Of a stretch of DNA of 42,177 nt, positions 16,555 to 25,204 are shown piece by piece. Where the stretch lies: assembly GCA_900757205.1 (NCBI GenBank), contig CAAENA010000013.1, positions 1 through 42,177 on the forward strand, given 5' to 3'. A program made the translations under genes and the position numbers. Source of the stretch: an uncultured Collinsella sp. Lineage in GTDB: Bacteria; Actinomycetota; Coriobacteriia; Coriobacteriales; Coriobacteriaceae. A model generated the notes under the pieces. The model did no database searches. It was not told the origin of the DNA and saw nothing but the letters and a program-made list of their open reading frames with translations. How positions within the stretch are numbered: the stretch's first letter is position 1; each line of letters starts with the position of its first letter.

Positions 16555-17978
16555 GAATCTGTTTGGTACTCGAGGGTTGCTACCCCTATGTGCACGGCGG
16601 CGTATCTACCTGGATGCATGGCTACATACAGGCCATGCCCGAGCACGAGTTTGTGCTGTGGGTGATTGGCGCGCATGCTGCCGACCGCGGCAAGTTTGTC
16701 TACGAGCTGCCCGGCAACGTGGTCGAGGTGCACGAGGTATTTCTGGATGACGCCCTGCGGCTTTCGGGCGAGCAAGAAGAGGCCGACTTTAACGACCGCG
16801 AGCGCGAGGCGCTGCGCCGCCTGGTGTCGCTTTCTAATCCGGACTGGGACGTGCTATTTGATATCTTCCAGCGCCGTCGCGTGCATCCGCTATCGTTTTT
16901 GCAGAGCCGCACGTTTATGGATATCTTTCGCGACGTGTGCCTGGCCGAGTACCCATACACGCCCTTTGCCGATGCATTCCACACCATGCGCTCCATGCTG
17001 CTGCCCGTGCTCTACCTTCTGGGCAGCGAGGTGCCGGTGGCCGATGTGTACCACGCCATCTCGACCGGCTACGGCGGCCTGCTCGCCTGTCTGGGCTCAA
17101 GCGTTCACCAGGCTCCGGTGCTGCTGACCGAGCACGGCATTTATACCCGCGAGCGCGAGGAAGAGATCATTCGTGCCGACTGGGTCGTGCCGTCGTTTAA
17201 GGACCGCTGGATCCGCTTTTTCTACCTGCTTTCGGAGGAGATCTACCGTCGCGCCTTCCGCGTGACCAGTTTGTTCCATAACGCCCGTAAGACGCAGATC
17301 GACATGGGCTGCGATGCGGACAAGTGCCTGGTCATCCCCAACGGCATCCAGTTCGATCGCTTTAAGGACATTCCCTTAAAGCCCGATGACGGCTGGGTGG
17401 ATATTGGCGCGGTGGTGCGCCTGGCGCCCATCAAGGACGTCAAGACCATGATCTATGCCTTCTTTGAACTGCACGAGCGCCTGCCTAAGGTGCGCCTGCA
17501 CATTATGGGCGGCGTGGACGACGAGGAGTACGGTGCCGAGTGTCACGCGCTGGTCGATACCCTGGGCGTGCGCGATCTGATCTTTACCGGGCGCGTCAAC
17601 GTGGTCGAGTACATGGAAAAGCTCGACTTTACCATTTTGACGAGCATCTCCGAGGGCCAGCCGCTCAGCGTGCTGGAGTCGCTTGCAGCGCGCCGTCCCT
17701 GCGTGACGACCGAGGTGGGCTGCTGCCGCGAGCTGCTCGAAGGCGCCCCGGGCGACGACTTTGGCGTGGCGGGTTTTGTGACGCCGCCCATGTATCGCAA
17801 GGGCTTGGCCGATTCCATGGAGCGCATGTGCACAAGCCGCGCCCGTCGCATTGAGATGGGGGAGCGTGGCCAGCGTCGCGTTGCCACGTACTTTTTGCAC
17901 GAGCAGATGCTCGCCAACTATCGCGCGCTGTACGACGTGACGGCGCGTGCGTTTGACCTGCCCAGAGAGGGGGAGTAG
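16551..17978 (+). CDS. pelF: PelF glycosyltransferase (GT4)
   Basis: A 475-residue cytosolic GT-B glycosyltransferase. The start MRICLVLEGCYPYVHGGVST is highly characteristic of PelF. The middle carries LLTEHGIYTREREEEI and IPNGIQFDRF, and the C-terminal donor-site motif is EGQPLSVLESLAA (E-x7-E). PelF polymerises the Pel chain from UDP-sugars. The start ATG 16551 overlaps the stop of the deacetylase gene (ATGA) and GGAGGGTGG lies upstream. Length matches the family. Confidence 0.93.
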   Translation: MRICLVLEGCYPYVHGGVSTWMHGYIQAMPEHEFVLWVIGAHAADRGKFVYELPGNVVEVHEVFLDDALRLSGEQEEADFNDREREALRRLVSLSNPDWDVLFDIFQRRRVHPLSFLQSRTFMDIFRDVCLAEYPYTPFADAFHTMRSMLLPVLYLLGSEVPVADVYHAISTGYGGLLACLGSSVHQAPVLLTEHGIYTREREEEIIRADWVVPSFKDRWIRFFYLLSEEIYRRAFRVTSLFHNARKTQIDMGCDADKCLVIPNGIQFDRFKDIPLKPDDGWVDIGAVVRLAPIKDVKTMIYAFFELHERLPKVRLHIMGGVDDEEYGAECHALVDTLGVRDLIFTGRVNVVEYMEKLDFTILTSISEGQPLSVLESLAARRPCVTTEVGCCRELLEGAPGDDFGVAGFVTPPMYRKGLADSMERMCTSRARRIEMGERGQRRVATYFLHEQMLANYRALYDVTARAFDLPREGE

Positions 17979-17981
17979 CCG

Positions 17982-19526
17982 GTGGCTGGAATCGGTTTTG
18001 AGCTCAAACGCCTATTTAGGCGCAAGGGTCTGTTTGCCACGATGCGCGCCTATGGCTACGCTGGCATTGTGTGCACGGGCCCCATGCTGCTGGGCGTGCT
18101 ACTCCAGGTGGGTATCTTGGTGCTGTGCGGTCTGTGGGGCGTGGGGCGCGCCAACCAGGATCTGCTGGTGTGCATGGTGACCTATACACTGCTGGCCTCG
18201 CTTACGCTCACAAGCTTTTTCTCCATGCCGGTCACGCGCTTTTTGGCCGACATGCTCTTTGCCGAGCGCGAGGATGAGATCCTGCCTTCGTTTTGGGGAT
18301 CTAATGCCATCATGCTCGTTGCGGGCACGGTGCTCTACGGCGTCTTTTTGCTGTTCTCGGGGGCCACGCTGCTGCAGGGGCTGCTGTGCCTGTGGCTGTT
18401 CAACATTATGATCGTCAACTGGAATGGCATGAGCTACCTCACGGCCATCAAAGATTACCGCGGTATCCTGTGCAGCTTTGCGGCCGCCATTGGCGTGGCG
18501 TGCCTGTGCGCCCTGGCCGCGCTGGCGCTGGGGCTGCCGCCGGTCGAGGGCCTGCTGGCCTCGATCGCCCTGGGCTATGGTGTGATGCTCGCCTGGGACG
18601 TGGTTCTGCTGTACCGGTATTTTCCTCAGAGCGATCGCAGCCCCTGGCTCTTTTTGCGCTGGCTCGACCAATTTATGCCGCTGGCGCTCACGGGCCTGTT
18701 TACCAACCTGGGGCTCTTTGCGCACCTGGTGATTATTTGGGCAGGGCCCATTGGCGTGCAGGTCAAAGGCCTGTTTTACGGCGCGCCCTATCATGATGTG
18801 CCGGCGTTGCTTGCTTTTTTGACCATTCTGGTCACAACCGTCAACTTTGTGGTGTCGGTCGAGGTCAACTTCTATCCGCGCTACCGCGACTACTACAGCC
18901 TGTTTAACGACGGCGGCGTGGTGGGCGACATCGTGGTGGCCGAGGAGGAAATGCTCGCCACGCTCAACCGGGAGCTGCGGTTTTGTGCGCTCAAGCAGCT
19001 GTTTGTGACGGCGGCGGTCATTTCGCTCGAGACCACGGTGCTCTCGGCCCTGCCGCTGGGCTTCAACAACCTGATGCACGGGTATTTTCGCACGTTATGC
19101 GTGGGCTATGGCCTGTATGCCGTGGGTAATACGGTGATGCTCATCTTGCTGTACTTTACCGACTACAAGGGCGCCGTGCTTGCCTCCGGGCTGTTCGCGG
19201 GTGTGGCGGGGCTGGCGACCATCGTCTCGCTGTTCTTTCCGCAGCAGTTTTATGGCTTTGGCTTTTTGCTCGGCGCGGCGGTGTTTTTTGTTGTGGCGCT
19301 GCTGCGACTCGATACCTATACTGCCAACTTGCCGTATCGTATCCTGAGTCAGCAGCCCATCGTGGCGACCGACAAGACGGGTCGCTTTACGGAGCTGGGC
19401 CGCTTGCTCGACCGTGCCGAACAGCGCTACGAGGAGCTGCGTCTAGAGGGCGAGCCGCATGGCGCTTTTGAGCGCACGGTGGTCCGCGTGTATCGCAGCC
19501 ATTGGGGAGGTTCTGATGACCGATAG
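17982..19526 (+). CDS. pelG: PelG polysaccharide transporter
   Basis: A 514-residue integral membrane protein with about 12 transmembrane helices, related to Wzx/MATE flippases. The N-terminus MAGIGFELKRLFRRKG is the PelG signature. PelG couples to PelF to move the growing polymer across the membrane. Translation begins at GTG 17982, three bases after the pelF stop. A C-terminal cytoplasmic tail of about 60 residues, rich in charged helices, extends past the last membrane segment. The next gene starts inside the last codons of pelG, so expression is coupled. Confidence 0.92.
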   Translation: MAGIGFELKRLFRRKGLFATMRAYGYAGIVCTGPMLLGVLLQVGILVLCGLWGVGRANQDLLVCMVTYTLLASLTLTSFFSMPVTRFLADMLFAEREDEILPSFWGSNAIMLVAGTVLYGVFLLFSGATLLQGLLCLWLFNIMIVNWNGMSYLTAIKDYRGILCSFAAAIGVACLCALAALALGLPPVEGLLASIALGYGVMLAWDVVLLYRYFPQSDRSPWLFLRWLDQFMPLALTGLFTNLGLFAHLVIIWAGPIGVQVKGLFYGAPYHDVPALLAFLTILVTTVNFVVSVEVNFYPRYRDYYSLFNDGGVVGDIVVAEEEMLATLNRELRFCALKQLFVTAAVISLETTVLSALPLGFNNLMHGYFRTLCVGYGLYAVGNTVMLILLYFTDYKGAVLASGLFAGVAGLATIVSLFFPQQFYGFGFLLGAAVFFVVALLRLDTYTANLPYRILSQQPIVATDKTGRFTELGRLLDRAEQRYEELRLEGEPHGAFERTVVRVYRSHWGGSDDR

Positions 19527-21285
19527 GATGATGTCTCGCCGTCGCCTGTTTGAGGCGGCTGCCGGTGCGCTGCTGCTTTCGGGCTGCTCGTCTCAGGACG
19601 AATCCTCGACCAAAAAGGTCAAAAAGCAGGACAAGATTAAAAAGGCCGATGCGTCTAGCGAGACCAAGCATCTTCGCGACAAGGATGAGCTGTACGAGGT
19701 CTACGACGACTCGGGCATTGTGACCATGTACCTGACAGTCTCGCGCGGTAACAGCTCCGAGAATACCGACCATAGCTGGGCCGAGATCAATTCGTACTCG
19801 GTCTACGACTACGCCGACATGGGCGTGACGCGCTATCAGGTTATGGGTCTGCTGCAGCCGGGCGATGAGGACGGCCCGGCAGCCGGCGAGGTGGGCTATG
19901 GCGAGGAAGCGCCCAATGTCACCGTGCAGGTTCGCGGCCAGACGTCGAGCAGCAACACGCAGAAGAATTACAAGGTAGAGCTCAAAAAGGGCAAGGGTAC
20001 CTGGCGCCAGCAGCGCGCGATTGCGCTTAACAAGCACATGGGCGAGGGTATGCGTTTTCGCAACAAGATGGCCTATGACCTCATCCGTGGGATTCCCCAG
20101 ATGATGGGCTTGCGCACGCAGTTTTTGCACTTATGGGTGTGCGACCAGACCGAACAGTCCAACGATACCTTTGAGGACTACGGTCTGTTTACGCAGGTGG
20201 AGCAGCTCAACAAGACGGCGCTCAAGGCCCACGGTCTGGATAAGAGCGGGCATCTGTATAAGGTGAACAGCTTCGATTTCCATCGCTTCGAAGACACCAT
20301 CAAGCTGGCGGATGACCCCGACTATAACCAGACGGCGTTTGAGGGCATGCTCGAGATTAAGGGCGACTCGGACCATACCAAGTTAATCGAGATGCTCGAT
20401 GCGCTCAACGACGATACGCAAAAGATCGACGATGTGCTCGACACCCACTTCGATACCGAGAACCTGGTCTATTGGATGGCGTTTCAAATCTTGACGGGCA
20501 ATTGCGATACGCAGAACCGTAACTGCTATCTGTACAGTCCGCTTAACTCCAAGGTCTGGTACATCCTTGATTGGGATAACGACGGCATGCTGCGCAAGCT
20601 GGAGCTGTCTCTTAAGGGGTTTTCGGACTACGCGAGCTGGGAGCGCGGCGTGAGCAACTACTGGGGCAACGTGCTGTTTAACCGCGCGTTGCGCAGCAAG
20701 TCGTTCCGCAGCGAACTCGATAGCGCCGTGAAGGATCTGCGCTCGTACATGACCAAAGAGCGTCTGAGCAAGATGATCGAGCATTATCGCGAGGTGACGG
20801 AGCCGCTCGTCTTTGCTGCGCCCGACCTGGAGAATCTGCCCGTGACCAAGGACGAATACGAGCAGATTGCCGCAGCGATTCCGTCCGAGATCGAGGAGAA
20901 CTACCAGAGCTTCCGCGAGAGCTATAAAAAGCCCATGCCGTTCTACATTGGCGTGCCGCAGATCGATAACGGTAAGTTGCGCATTAACTGGGATGCGTCC
21001 TATGACTTTGAGGCGCGCGACATTCGCTACACCGTGGAGCTTGCGCGCGACTACGCCATCAGCGACGTGCTTTTTAAGGCTGAGGACGTGCTGCTGCCCG
21101 AGGTGACCTGCGAAGCGCCCGATGCCGGCCAGTATTTTGTGCGCGTGCGTGCTACCAACTCCGACGGCTATACGCAAGATGCGTTTGACTACTATGTGAC
21201 CGACGATGGCAAACAGTACGGCATGAAGTGTTTTTACGTGCAAGACGGCGGTAAGGTCGTGGAGGACACGTATGAGGAGGGCTAG
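19516..21285 (+). CDS. CotH-family kinase lipoprotein
   Basis: A 589-residue exported protein. The N-terminus combines a twin-arginine-like SRRRLF with a lipobox LLSGC (C24), so it is probably a Tat-exported lipoprotein. The CotH domain (about 55-450) includes YGLFTQVEQLNKTAL and the metal-binding DWDNDGM (D352, D354); CotH proteins are atypical protein kinases first known from spore coats. A fibronectin-III-like domain (about 475-570) closes the protein. ATG 19516 follows GGGAGG and overlaps the pelG stop by 11 bases; longer starts are ruled out by this. CotH genes accompany VTC and DUF4956 genes in polysaccharide loci of many Gram-positives. The substrate is unknown. Confidence 0.83.
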   Translation: MTDRMMSRRRLFEAAAGALLLSGCSSQDESSTKKVKKQDKIKKADASSETKHLRDKDELYEVYDDSGIVTMYLTVSRGNSSENTDHSWAEINSYSVYDYADMGVTRYQVMGLLQPGDEDGPAAGEVGYGEEAPNVTVQVRGQTSSSNTQKNYKVELKKGKGTWRQQRAIALNKHMGEGMRFRNKMAYDLIRGIPQMMGLRTQFLHLWVCDQTEQSNDTFEDYGLFTQVEQLNKTALKAHGLDKSGHLYKVNSFDFHRFEDTIKLADDPDYNQTAFEGMLEIKGDSDHTKLIEMLDALNDDTQKIDDVLDTHFDTENLVYWMAFQILTGNCDTQNRNCYLYSPLNSKVWYILDWDNDGMLRKLELSLKGFSDYASWERGVSNYWGNVLFNRALRSKSFRSELDSAVKDLRSYMTKERLSKMIEHYREVTEPLVFAAPDLENLPVTKDEYEQIAAAIPSEIEENYQSFRESYKKPMPFYIGVPQIDNGKLRINWDASYDFEARDIRYTVELARDYAISDVLFKAEDVLLPEVTCEAPDAGQYFVRVRATNSDGYTQDAFDYYVTDDGKQYGMKCFYVQDGGKVVEDTYEEG

Positions 21286-22063
21286 CGCGCTGCTTGAGCG
21301 CTTGGCGGCTCCGCCTACGCGTACCACGCAGGAGCGCTACCGCCACGAACTCAAGTACCTCATTAACGAGGGCGAGCACGCCGCGCTTGCCTGTCGCATG
21401 GCGCCGGCGTTTAAGCTGGACAAGCATGCGCAGGCGGGCGGTTACACCATTCGCAGCCTGTACTTTGACGACTACTGTAACTCGGCCTACGAGGAAAAAG
21501 ACGCCGGTATTCTCATGCGCAAAAAGTATCGCGTGCGCATCTATAACGGTGGCGACAAGGTGATTAAGCTCGAGCGCAAAAAGAAGTACGGTAGCTGGAT
21601 CTATAAGGAGGACGCGCCGCTCACGCGTGGCGAGTTTGAGCAGATTCTGGCCGGAGACTATGACTTTTTGCTGAGGAGCCCCTATCCACTCTGTCGCGAG
21701 TTCTACATCGAGTGCATCTGCAACGTGATGCGCCCGAGGACTATCGTGGACTACGAACGCGAGCCGTGGGTGATGGACGAGGGCACCGTGCGCATCACCT
21801 TTGACATGAACGTGCGTGCCGCGGTGGGAAGCTTCGATATCTTTGACGCGACGCTGCCCGCGCTGCCGGTCCTGGAGCCCGGCAAGCTGGTGATGGAGGT
21901 CAAGTTTACGGAGTTTTGCCCGCAGCTCGTGCGCGATATGGTGCCGCCGGGCGCGGCCGAGCTTACGGCGGTCTCCAAGTACTGCCTGTGTTACGAAAAG
22001 ACCGCCTACCTGCGCGGTTTTAACTACTGGGAATCGGATTTTGAGAACCGAGGGGATATTTAG
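21272..22063 (+). CDS. VTC-domain polyphosphate polymerase
   Basis: A 263-residue cytosolic protein with the VTC tunnel-domain motifs in order: YRHELKYLI (23-31), IRSLYFDD, KKYRVRIYN, KLERKKK, YEREPW, VRITFD, LVMEVKF and SKYCLC. The basic residues in these strands line the tunnel that binds ATP and polyphosphate, and the EVK acidic residue binds metal. Yeast Vtc4 makes polyphosphate; the bacterial relatives are less studied. ATG 21272 lies inside the end of the CotH gene (14-base overlap) with GGAGG six bases upstream. Tight coupling to CotH and DUF4956 suggests a joint role in phosphate-containing surface material; that part is inference. Confidence 0.88.
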   Translation: MRRASALLERLAAPPTRTTQERYRHELKYLINEGEHAALACRMAPAFKLDKHAQAGGYTIRSLYFDDYCNSAYEEKDAGILMRKKYRVRIYNGGDKVIKLERKKKYGSWIYKEDAPLTRGEFEQILAGDYDFLLRSPYPLCREFYIECICNVMRPRTIVDYEREPWVMDEGTVRITFDMNVRAAVGSFDIFDATLPALPVLEPGKLVMEVKFTEFCPQLVRDMVPPGAAELTAVSKYCLCYEKTAYLRGFNYWESDFENRGDI

Positions 22064-22066
22064 ACC

Positions 22067-22732
22067 ATGAGCACCAGGGACTTTTTTAAGAACTCCGTCT
22101 TGGAGGCGTTTGGTCAGGTCGAACCTGCCAAGATTGGCCTGTCACTGCTCGTGGCGCTTGCCATGGGCATCCTGATTTATTACATGTACAAGCGCTTTTT
22201 TACCGGCGTGGTGTATTCGCGCAGTTTTGCCGTGACGCTCGTGGGTATGTGCGTGCTCACCTGCATGGTGACCCTCGCGATTTCGACAAACGTGGTCATC
22301 TCGCTCGGTATGGTCGGTGCTTTGTCCATCGTTCGCTATCGTACGGCGGTCAAGGATCCGCTTGACCTGCTGTATCTGTTTTGGGCCATTACCACAGGCA
22401 TTACGGCGGGTGCCGGCATGTATGCGCTCGTGGCGCTCACGGCCGTGGTCATCGTCGTGATGATCGCGGGTTTCGCGAGCCGCCAGGACAAGGCGCGCGT
22501 GTACATGATGGTGATCCACTACACGGGCCAGACCACGGGCGACGACATCGTGCGTGCATTTGGGCGTACCAAGTTTACCGTTAAGTCCAAGACCATGCGC
22601 GGCGACAAGGTCGAGATGGCCGTCGAGGTGTTCTCGGACGGCGTTGACATGCCCTACGCCGACGCCATTCGCGCGCTCAACGGCGTTGAAGACCTAACGT
22701 TGATCCAATACAACGGCGAATACCACGGCTAA
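22067..22732 (+). CDS. DUF4956 membrane protein
   Basis: A 221-residue protein with about four transmembrane helices in the first 145 residues (about 21-41, 48-68, 70-88 and 105-140) and a cytoplasmic C-terminal alpha/beta domain of about 75 residues resembling a ferredoxin-like regulatory fold. The signature GALSIVRYRTAVKDPLDLLY (residues 83-102) marks DUF4956. These proteins occur next to VTC polymerases and CotH; transport or anchoring of the polymerase product is a reasonable guess. It is the last gene of the operon, three bases after the VTC stop; a 10-bp hairpin follows at 22,739-22,762. Confidence 0.87.
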   Translation: MSTRDFFKNSVLEAFGQVEPAKIGLSLLVALAMGILIYYMYKRFFTGVVYSRSFAVTLVGMCVLTCMVTLAISTNVVISLGMVGALSIVRYRTAVKDPLDLLYLFWAITTGITAGAGMYALVALTAVVIVVMIAGFASRQDKARVYMMVIHYTGQTTGDDIVRAFGRTKFTVKSKTMRGDKVEMAVEVFSDGVDMPYADAIRALNGVEDLTLIQYNGEYHG

Positions 22733-22738
22733 TTTAGT

Positions 22739-22876
22739 TCCGGCGTTCCAACGAACGCCGGACCGCTCGACGCTGCGCGGGCATCTGCCGGGCGATATGC
22801 CGCTCAAACCGTCGCACGCGTACATAAAGTACGCGTCGCTCCTCTTTCGCGGCACCTCGCCACGGCAGCTGCCCGC
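22739..22876. repeat. Nested palindromic intergenic element, copy A
   Basis: A 10-bp hairpin (22739-22762, TCCGGCGTTC with loop CAAC) is followed by TCGACGCTGC and then a nested stem: outer arms 22777-22790 and 22863-22876 (14 bp, one mismatch), second arms 22791-22803 and 22849-22861, and apex ACGCGTAC/GTACGCGT at 22816-22836. The core 22805-22854 is nearly the same as 27281-27329 in copy B. The hairpin and TCGACGCTGC recur in copy D at the window end. There is no T-run, so this is more than a simple terminator. It probably belongs to a dispersed repeat family. Confidence 0.8.
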
Positions 22877-22997
22877 TCGCTGGCGTTTGCTCGACCTGGG
22901 CGGTTGAAATGATCTATGGGCCCGTCTCATTTGCTCAATTTGCTGGCATGGGTTGGGTATTATGGTGAAGGCGATTTCAACGACAGGGGTGGCGCGC

Positions 22998-23978
22998 GTG
23001 GTTAAGATGAAAGATGTGGCCGAGCTGGCCGGCGTTTCGAGCGCCGCCGTCTCGCGCTACCTCAATGGTGGGTATATCTCGGCGGACAAGGCCGAGCGCA
23101 TTAAGCAGGCGATTGAGCTGACCGGATACGTGCGATCCAGCCAGGCTCGCGCGCTGCGAACCGGTTCCACCAAGCTCATCGGCGTCATCGTGCCTAAGAT
23201 TAATTCCGAGTCGGTGAGCCGCATTACGGCGGGCATCGGGCAGGTGCTTGGCCGCCGCGGCTACCAGATGCTTCTTGCCAATACCGATAACGTCCCCGAT
23301 CGCGAGTTCGAATACCTCGATTTATTCCAAAACCATCCGGTCGATGGCATTGTGCTGGTGGCAACTATGATTACCGGCGAGCATCGCCGGGCGATTGAGT
23401 CGTGCCGTGTGCCCATTGTGTTGATCGGCCAACATGTCGAGGGCGCGGCGTGCGTCTATCACGACGATTACGAGGCCGCTTTCGAGCTGGGTCAGGCACT
23501 CGCGAAGCGTGCTGAGGGCAAGATCGCCTACATCGGAGTTACCGAGGAAGACCGTGCCGCCGGTTATGACCGTCGTCGTGGTTTTGAGGCCGGCTTGCGC
23601 GCCGCGGGCGTGGCACTTGATCCGAGCCTGATTTGCCAGGGGTCCTTTACGCTCGACTCGGGCTATCGCGCTGCACGCGAACTGCTCTCCGTCGATCCCG
23701 ATGTTTCGTTTATCGCGTGCGCGACCGATACTATGGCGGCCGGCGCCCTGCGCGCTTTTGACGAGGTGCGCGGTATGGGCGAGGGCATGCGTCGCGTGAG
23801 CGGTTTCGGCGACAACGCATTTTTGCGCGCGCTGACGGGCGGCATTCCCACCGTGCATTACTGCTATCTGACCAGCGGCGTCGAGGCGACCAATATGTTG
23901 CTCAACACGCTCGATGGCGTGGAGGGGGAGAGCGGTCTCAAGACGCTCAAGCTCGGCCATCAGCTTATGAATGTCTAG
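22998..23978 (+). CDS. LacI-family transcription regulator
   Basis: A DNA-binding regulator of about 326 residues. The N-terminal helix-turn-helix reads MKDVAELAGVSSAAVSRYLN with the hinge helix QARALRTGSTK. The periplasmic-binding-like effector domain starts with LIGVIVPKINSESVSRITAG and includes GIVLVATMI and VSGFGDN. The first part of the effector domain resembles ScrR-type sugar regulators; the ligand cannot be named. Starts at 22953, 22962 and 22998 are in frame. AGGGG lies eight bases before GTG 22998, and TATTAT (22958-22963) could be its -10 box, so I prefer 22998. It is transcribed alone, ended by the terminator at 24,050. No sugar operon is adjacent. Confidence 0.85.
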   Translation: MVKMKDVAELAGVSSAAVSRYLNGGYISADKAERIKQAIELTGYVRSSQARALRTGSTKLIGVIVPKINSESVSRITAGIGQVLGRRGYQMLLANTDNVPDREFEYLDLFQNHPVDGIVLVATMITGEHRRAIESCRVPIVLIGQHVEGAACVYHDDYEAAFELGQALAKRAEGKIAYIGVTEEDRAAGYDRRRGFEAGLRAAGVALDPSLICQGSFTLDSGYRAARELLSVDPDVSFIACATDTMAAGALRAFDEVRGMGEGMRRVSGFGDNAFLRALTGGIPTVHYCYLTSGVEATNMLLNTLDGVEGESGLKTLKLGHQLMNV

Positions 23979-24033
23979 GCTTACGTGATCTACCGCGCGC
24001 TCAACATTTAGGCGTTCAGTCGCCTATCGGCGC

Positions 24034-24039
24034 TATACT
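24034..24039 (+). promoter_or_regulatory. Possible -10 box inside the lacI-type gene's 3' region
   Basis: TATACT is a good -10 match, without a clear -35. A start near 24046 would place the terminator hairpin at 24,050 at the very 5' end of the next transcript. Confidence 0.35.
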
Positions 24040-24049
24040 GCAGCCGTTG

Positions 24050-24085
24050 CCCACGATGCGGGGAACACCCGCATCGTGGGTTTTT
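24050..24085 (+). terminator. Strong intrinsic terminator
   Basis: A perfect 13-bp stem (CCCACGATGCGGG at 24050-24062, complement at 24068-24080) with a five-base loop and a T-run from 24081. It ends the LacI-type gene and lies 22 bases before the start of the next gene, where it could also act as a leader attenuator. Confidence 0.85.
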
Positions 24086-24106
24086 GTTTTGAAGGGACGG
24101 TACCGC

Positions 24107-25099
24107 ATGGGCGTACAGCAGCTAGAAGAGGCCTGGGCTTTGAGGACCGGCGCGCGTGAAGCGCGGTTGCTCGCGGCCTCGCATGTGCCAGCAGCGTTGT
24201 CGCAATTGGGGATTGTGCGCCCCGGTGACCGCCTAGTTGCGTTTGCCGATGACTTTGCCGATGCGTTTGCGCGCGGCTTTGATGCCTGCGACGTGGCTAT
24301 GGTGGGCGAGCCGTCGGTTGCGGCGTTTGCTGCTGCGTCCGAGGGCTTTGATGCTTCGTTTGATGCCGAGGGGCCGCACCTGTGGTGGTTCGTCAACTCC
24401 ATCGGTGGGTTTGGTCTGCGCGTCCCCGATCTTCGTGCGTTAGGTCGCGCGGCTCGTGAGGCTCATGCGCTGCTGGTTGTGGACAACACCGTGGCGTCGG
24501 CTTTTGGCTGCGATTTGCTGCGTTTGGGTGCCGTCCTGTCGCTTGAGGCGCTCGACCGTGTTTGCGCAGGTAAGGCTCCGCGCAAGCTCGTTGCCGCTTC
24601 GGTGGCGCGCTCGCAGCTCAAGCGCCATCGTGTGGATGCCGCTGCCGAGTGCGCGCATACGTCGTTTGCGGGCTGCGGTGCTTTGGCACTCGACCTTTCT
24701 ACCGAGGAGGCCCACGTGCTGGAGCGCGGGCTTTCCTCGCTCGATGCCCGCATGCAGGCGCACTTCGATCGCGCCCGTGCGTTGGCCGAGTATTTGGCCG
24801 CCAACGAGATGGTGCGCAACGTTCGCTATCCCGGACTGAACTCGCATCCCGACTATGCGGTTGCAACGGGAATCCTCGAGCACGGCTTTGGCCCGGCAGT
24901 TGAATTTGACCTTATCGAGCGTAGTGCGGATGACCTGTTCGATGCTTTGCCGAGGGAGTTTCGTACATCGCCCGCCGGCGGCGCAACGACGCGCCTTTCG
25001 GCCCCACGGGGTAAGCAGGGGAGCACCATTCGCCTCTTCGCCGGCACCGACGACCCCTTGATCGTGGCCGCCACCCTAGACAATGCCCTCCGCAAGTAG
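24107..25099 (+). CDS. Cys/Met-metabolism PLP enzyme homologue lacking the PLP lysine
   Basis: A 330-residue protein related to cystathionine gamma-synthase. The cofactor-binding aspartate is present in LLVVDNT (D126), and the C-terminal domain shows LERGLSSLDARMQAH, VRYPGLNSHPDY, GFGPAVEFDL and STIRLFAGTDDP. Where active enzymes have S-A-T-K-Y shortly after the aspartate motif, this protein reads LSLEALDRVCAG, with no lysine. It cannot form the usual internal aldimine there, so it is probably a pseudoenzyme or has a changed chemistry. The N-terminal domain is also shortened. Earlier in-frame starts fall within the terminator; ATG 24107 follows GAAGGGA. The stop lies in the arm of the inverted repeat at 25,095. 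Confidence 0.72.
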   Translation: MGVQQLEEAWALRTGAREARLLAASHVPAALSQLGIVRPGDRLVAFADDFADAFARGFDACDVAMVGEPSVAAFAAASEGFDASFDAEGPHLWWFVNSIGGFGLRVPDLRALGRAAREAHALLVVDNTVASAFGCDLLRLGAVLSLEALDRVCAGKAPRKLVAASVARSQLKRHRVDAAAECAHTSFAGCGALALDLSTEEAHVLERGLSSLDARMQAHFDRARALAEYLAANEMVRNVRYPGLNSHPDYAVATGILEHGFGPAVEFDLIERSADDLFDALPREFRTSPAGGATTRLSAPRGKQGSTIRLFAGTDDPLIVAATLDNALRK

Positions 25100-25204
25100 C
25101 TAATTTGGGACGGGGCTTTTTTAGCTACCCAATGTCAATTTTGGCTATGAGTCAAGAATGCTCTGGATGGGTAGCTAAAAAAGCCCCGTCCCAAATTGGC
25201 TACT
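25095..25204. repeat. Long perfect inverted repeat between convergent genes
   Basis: Arms of 37 bases (25095-25131 and 25168-25204) are complementary except for one position, with a 36-base spacer. Each arm holds GGGACGGGGC followed by a T-run. The stop codons of both convergent genes (TAG at 25097-25099 on plus, TAG at 25200-25202 on minus) fall inside the arms. It can serve as a bidirectional terminator, yet is much longer than needed. Its size and symmetry fit a small non-autonomous repeat element. Confidence 0.85.
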
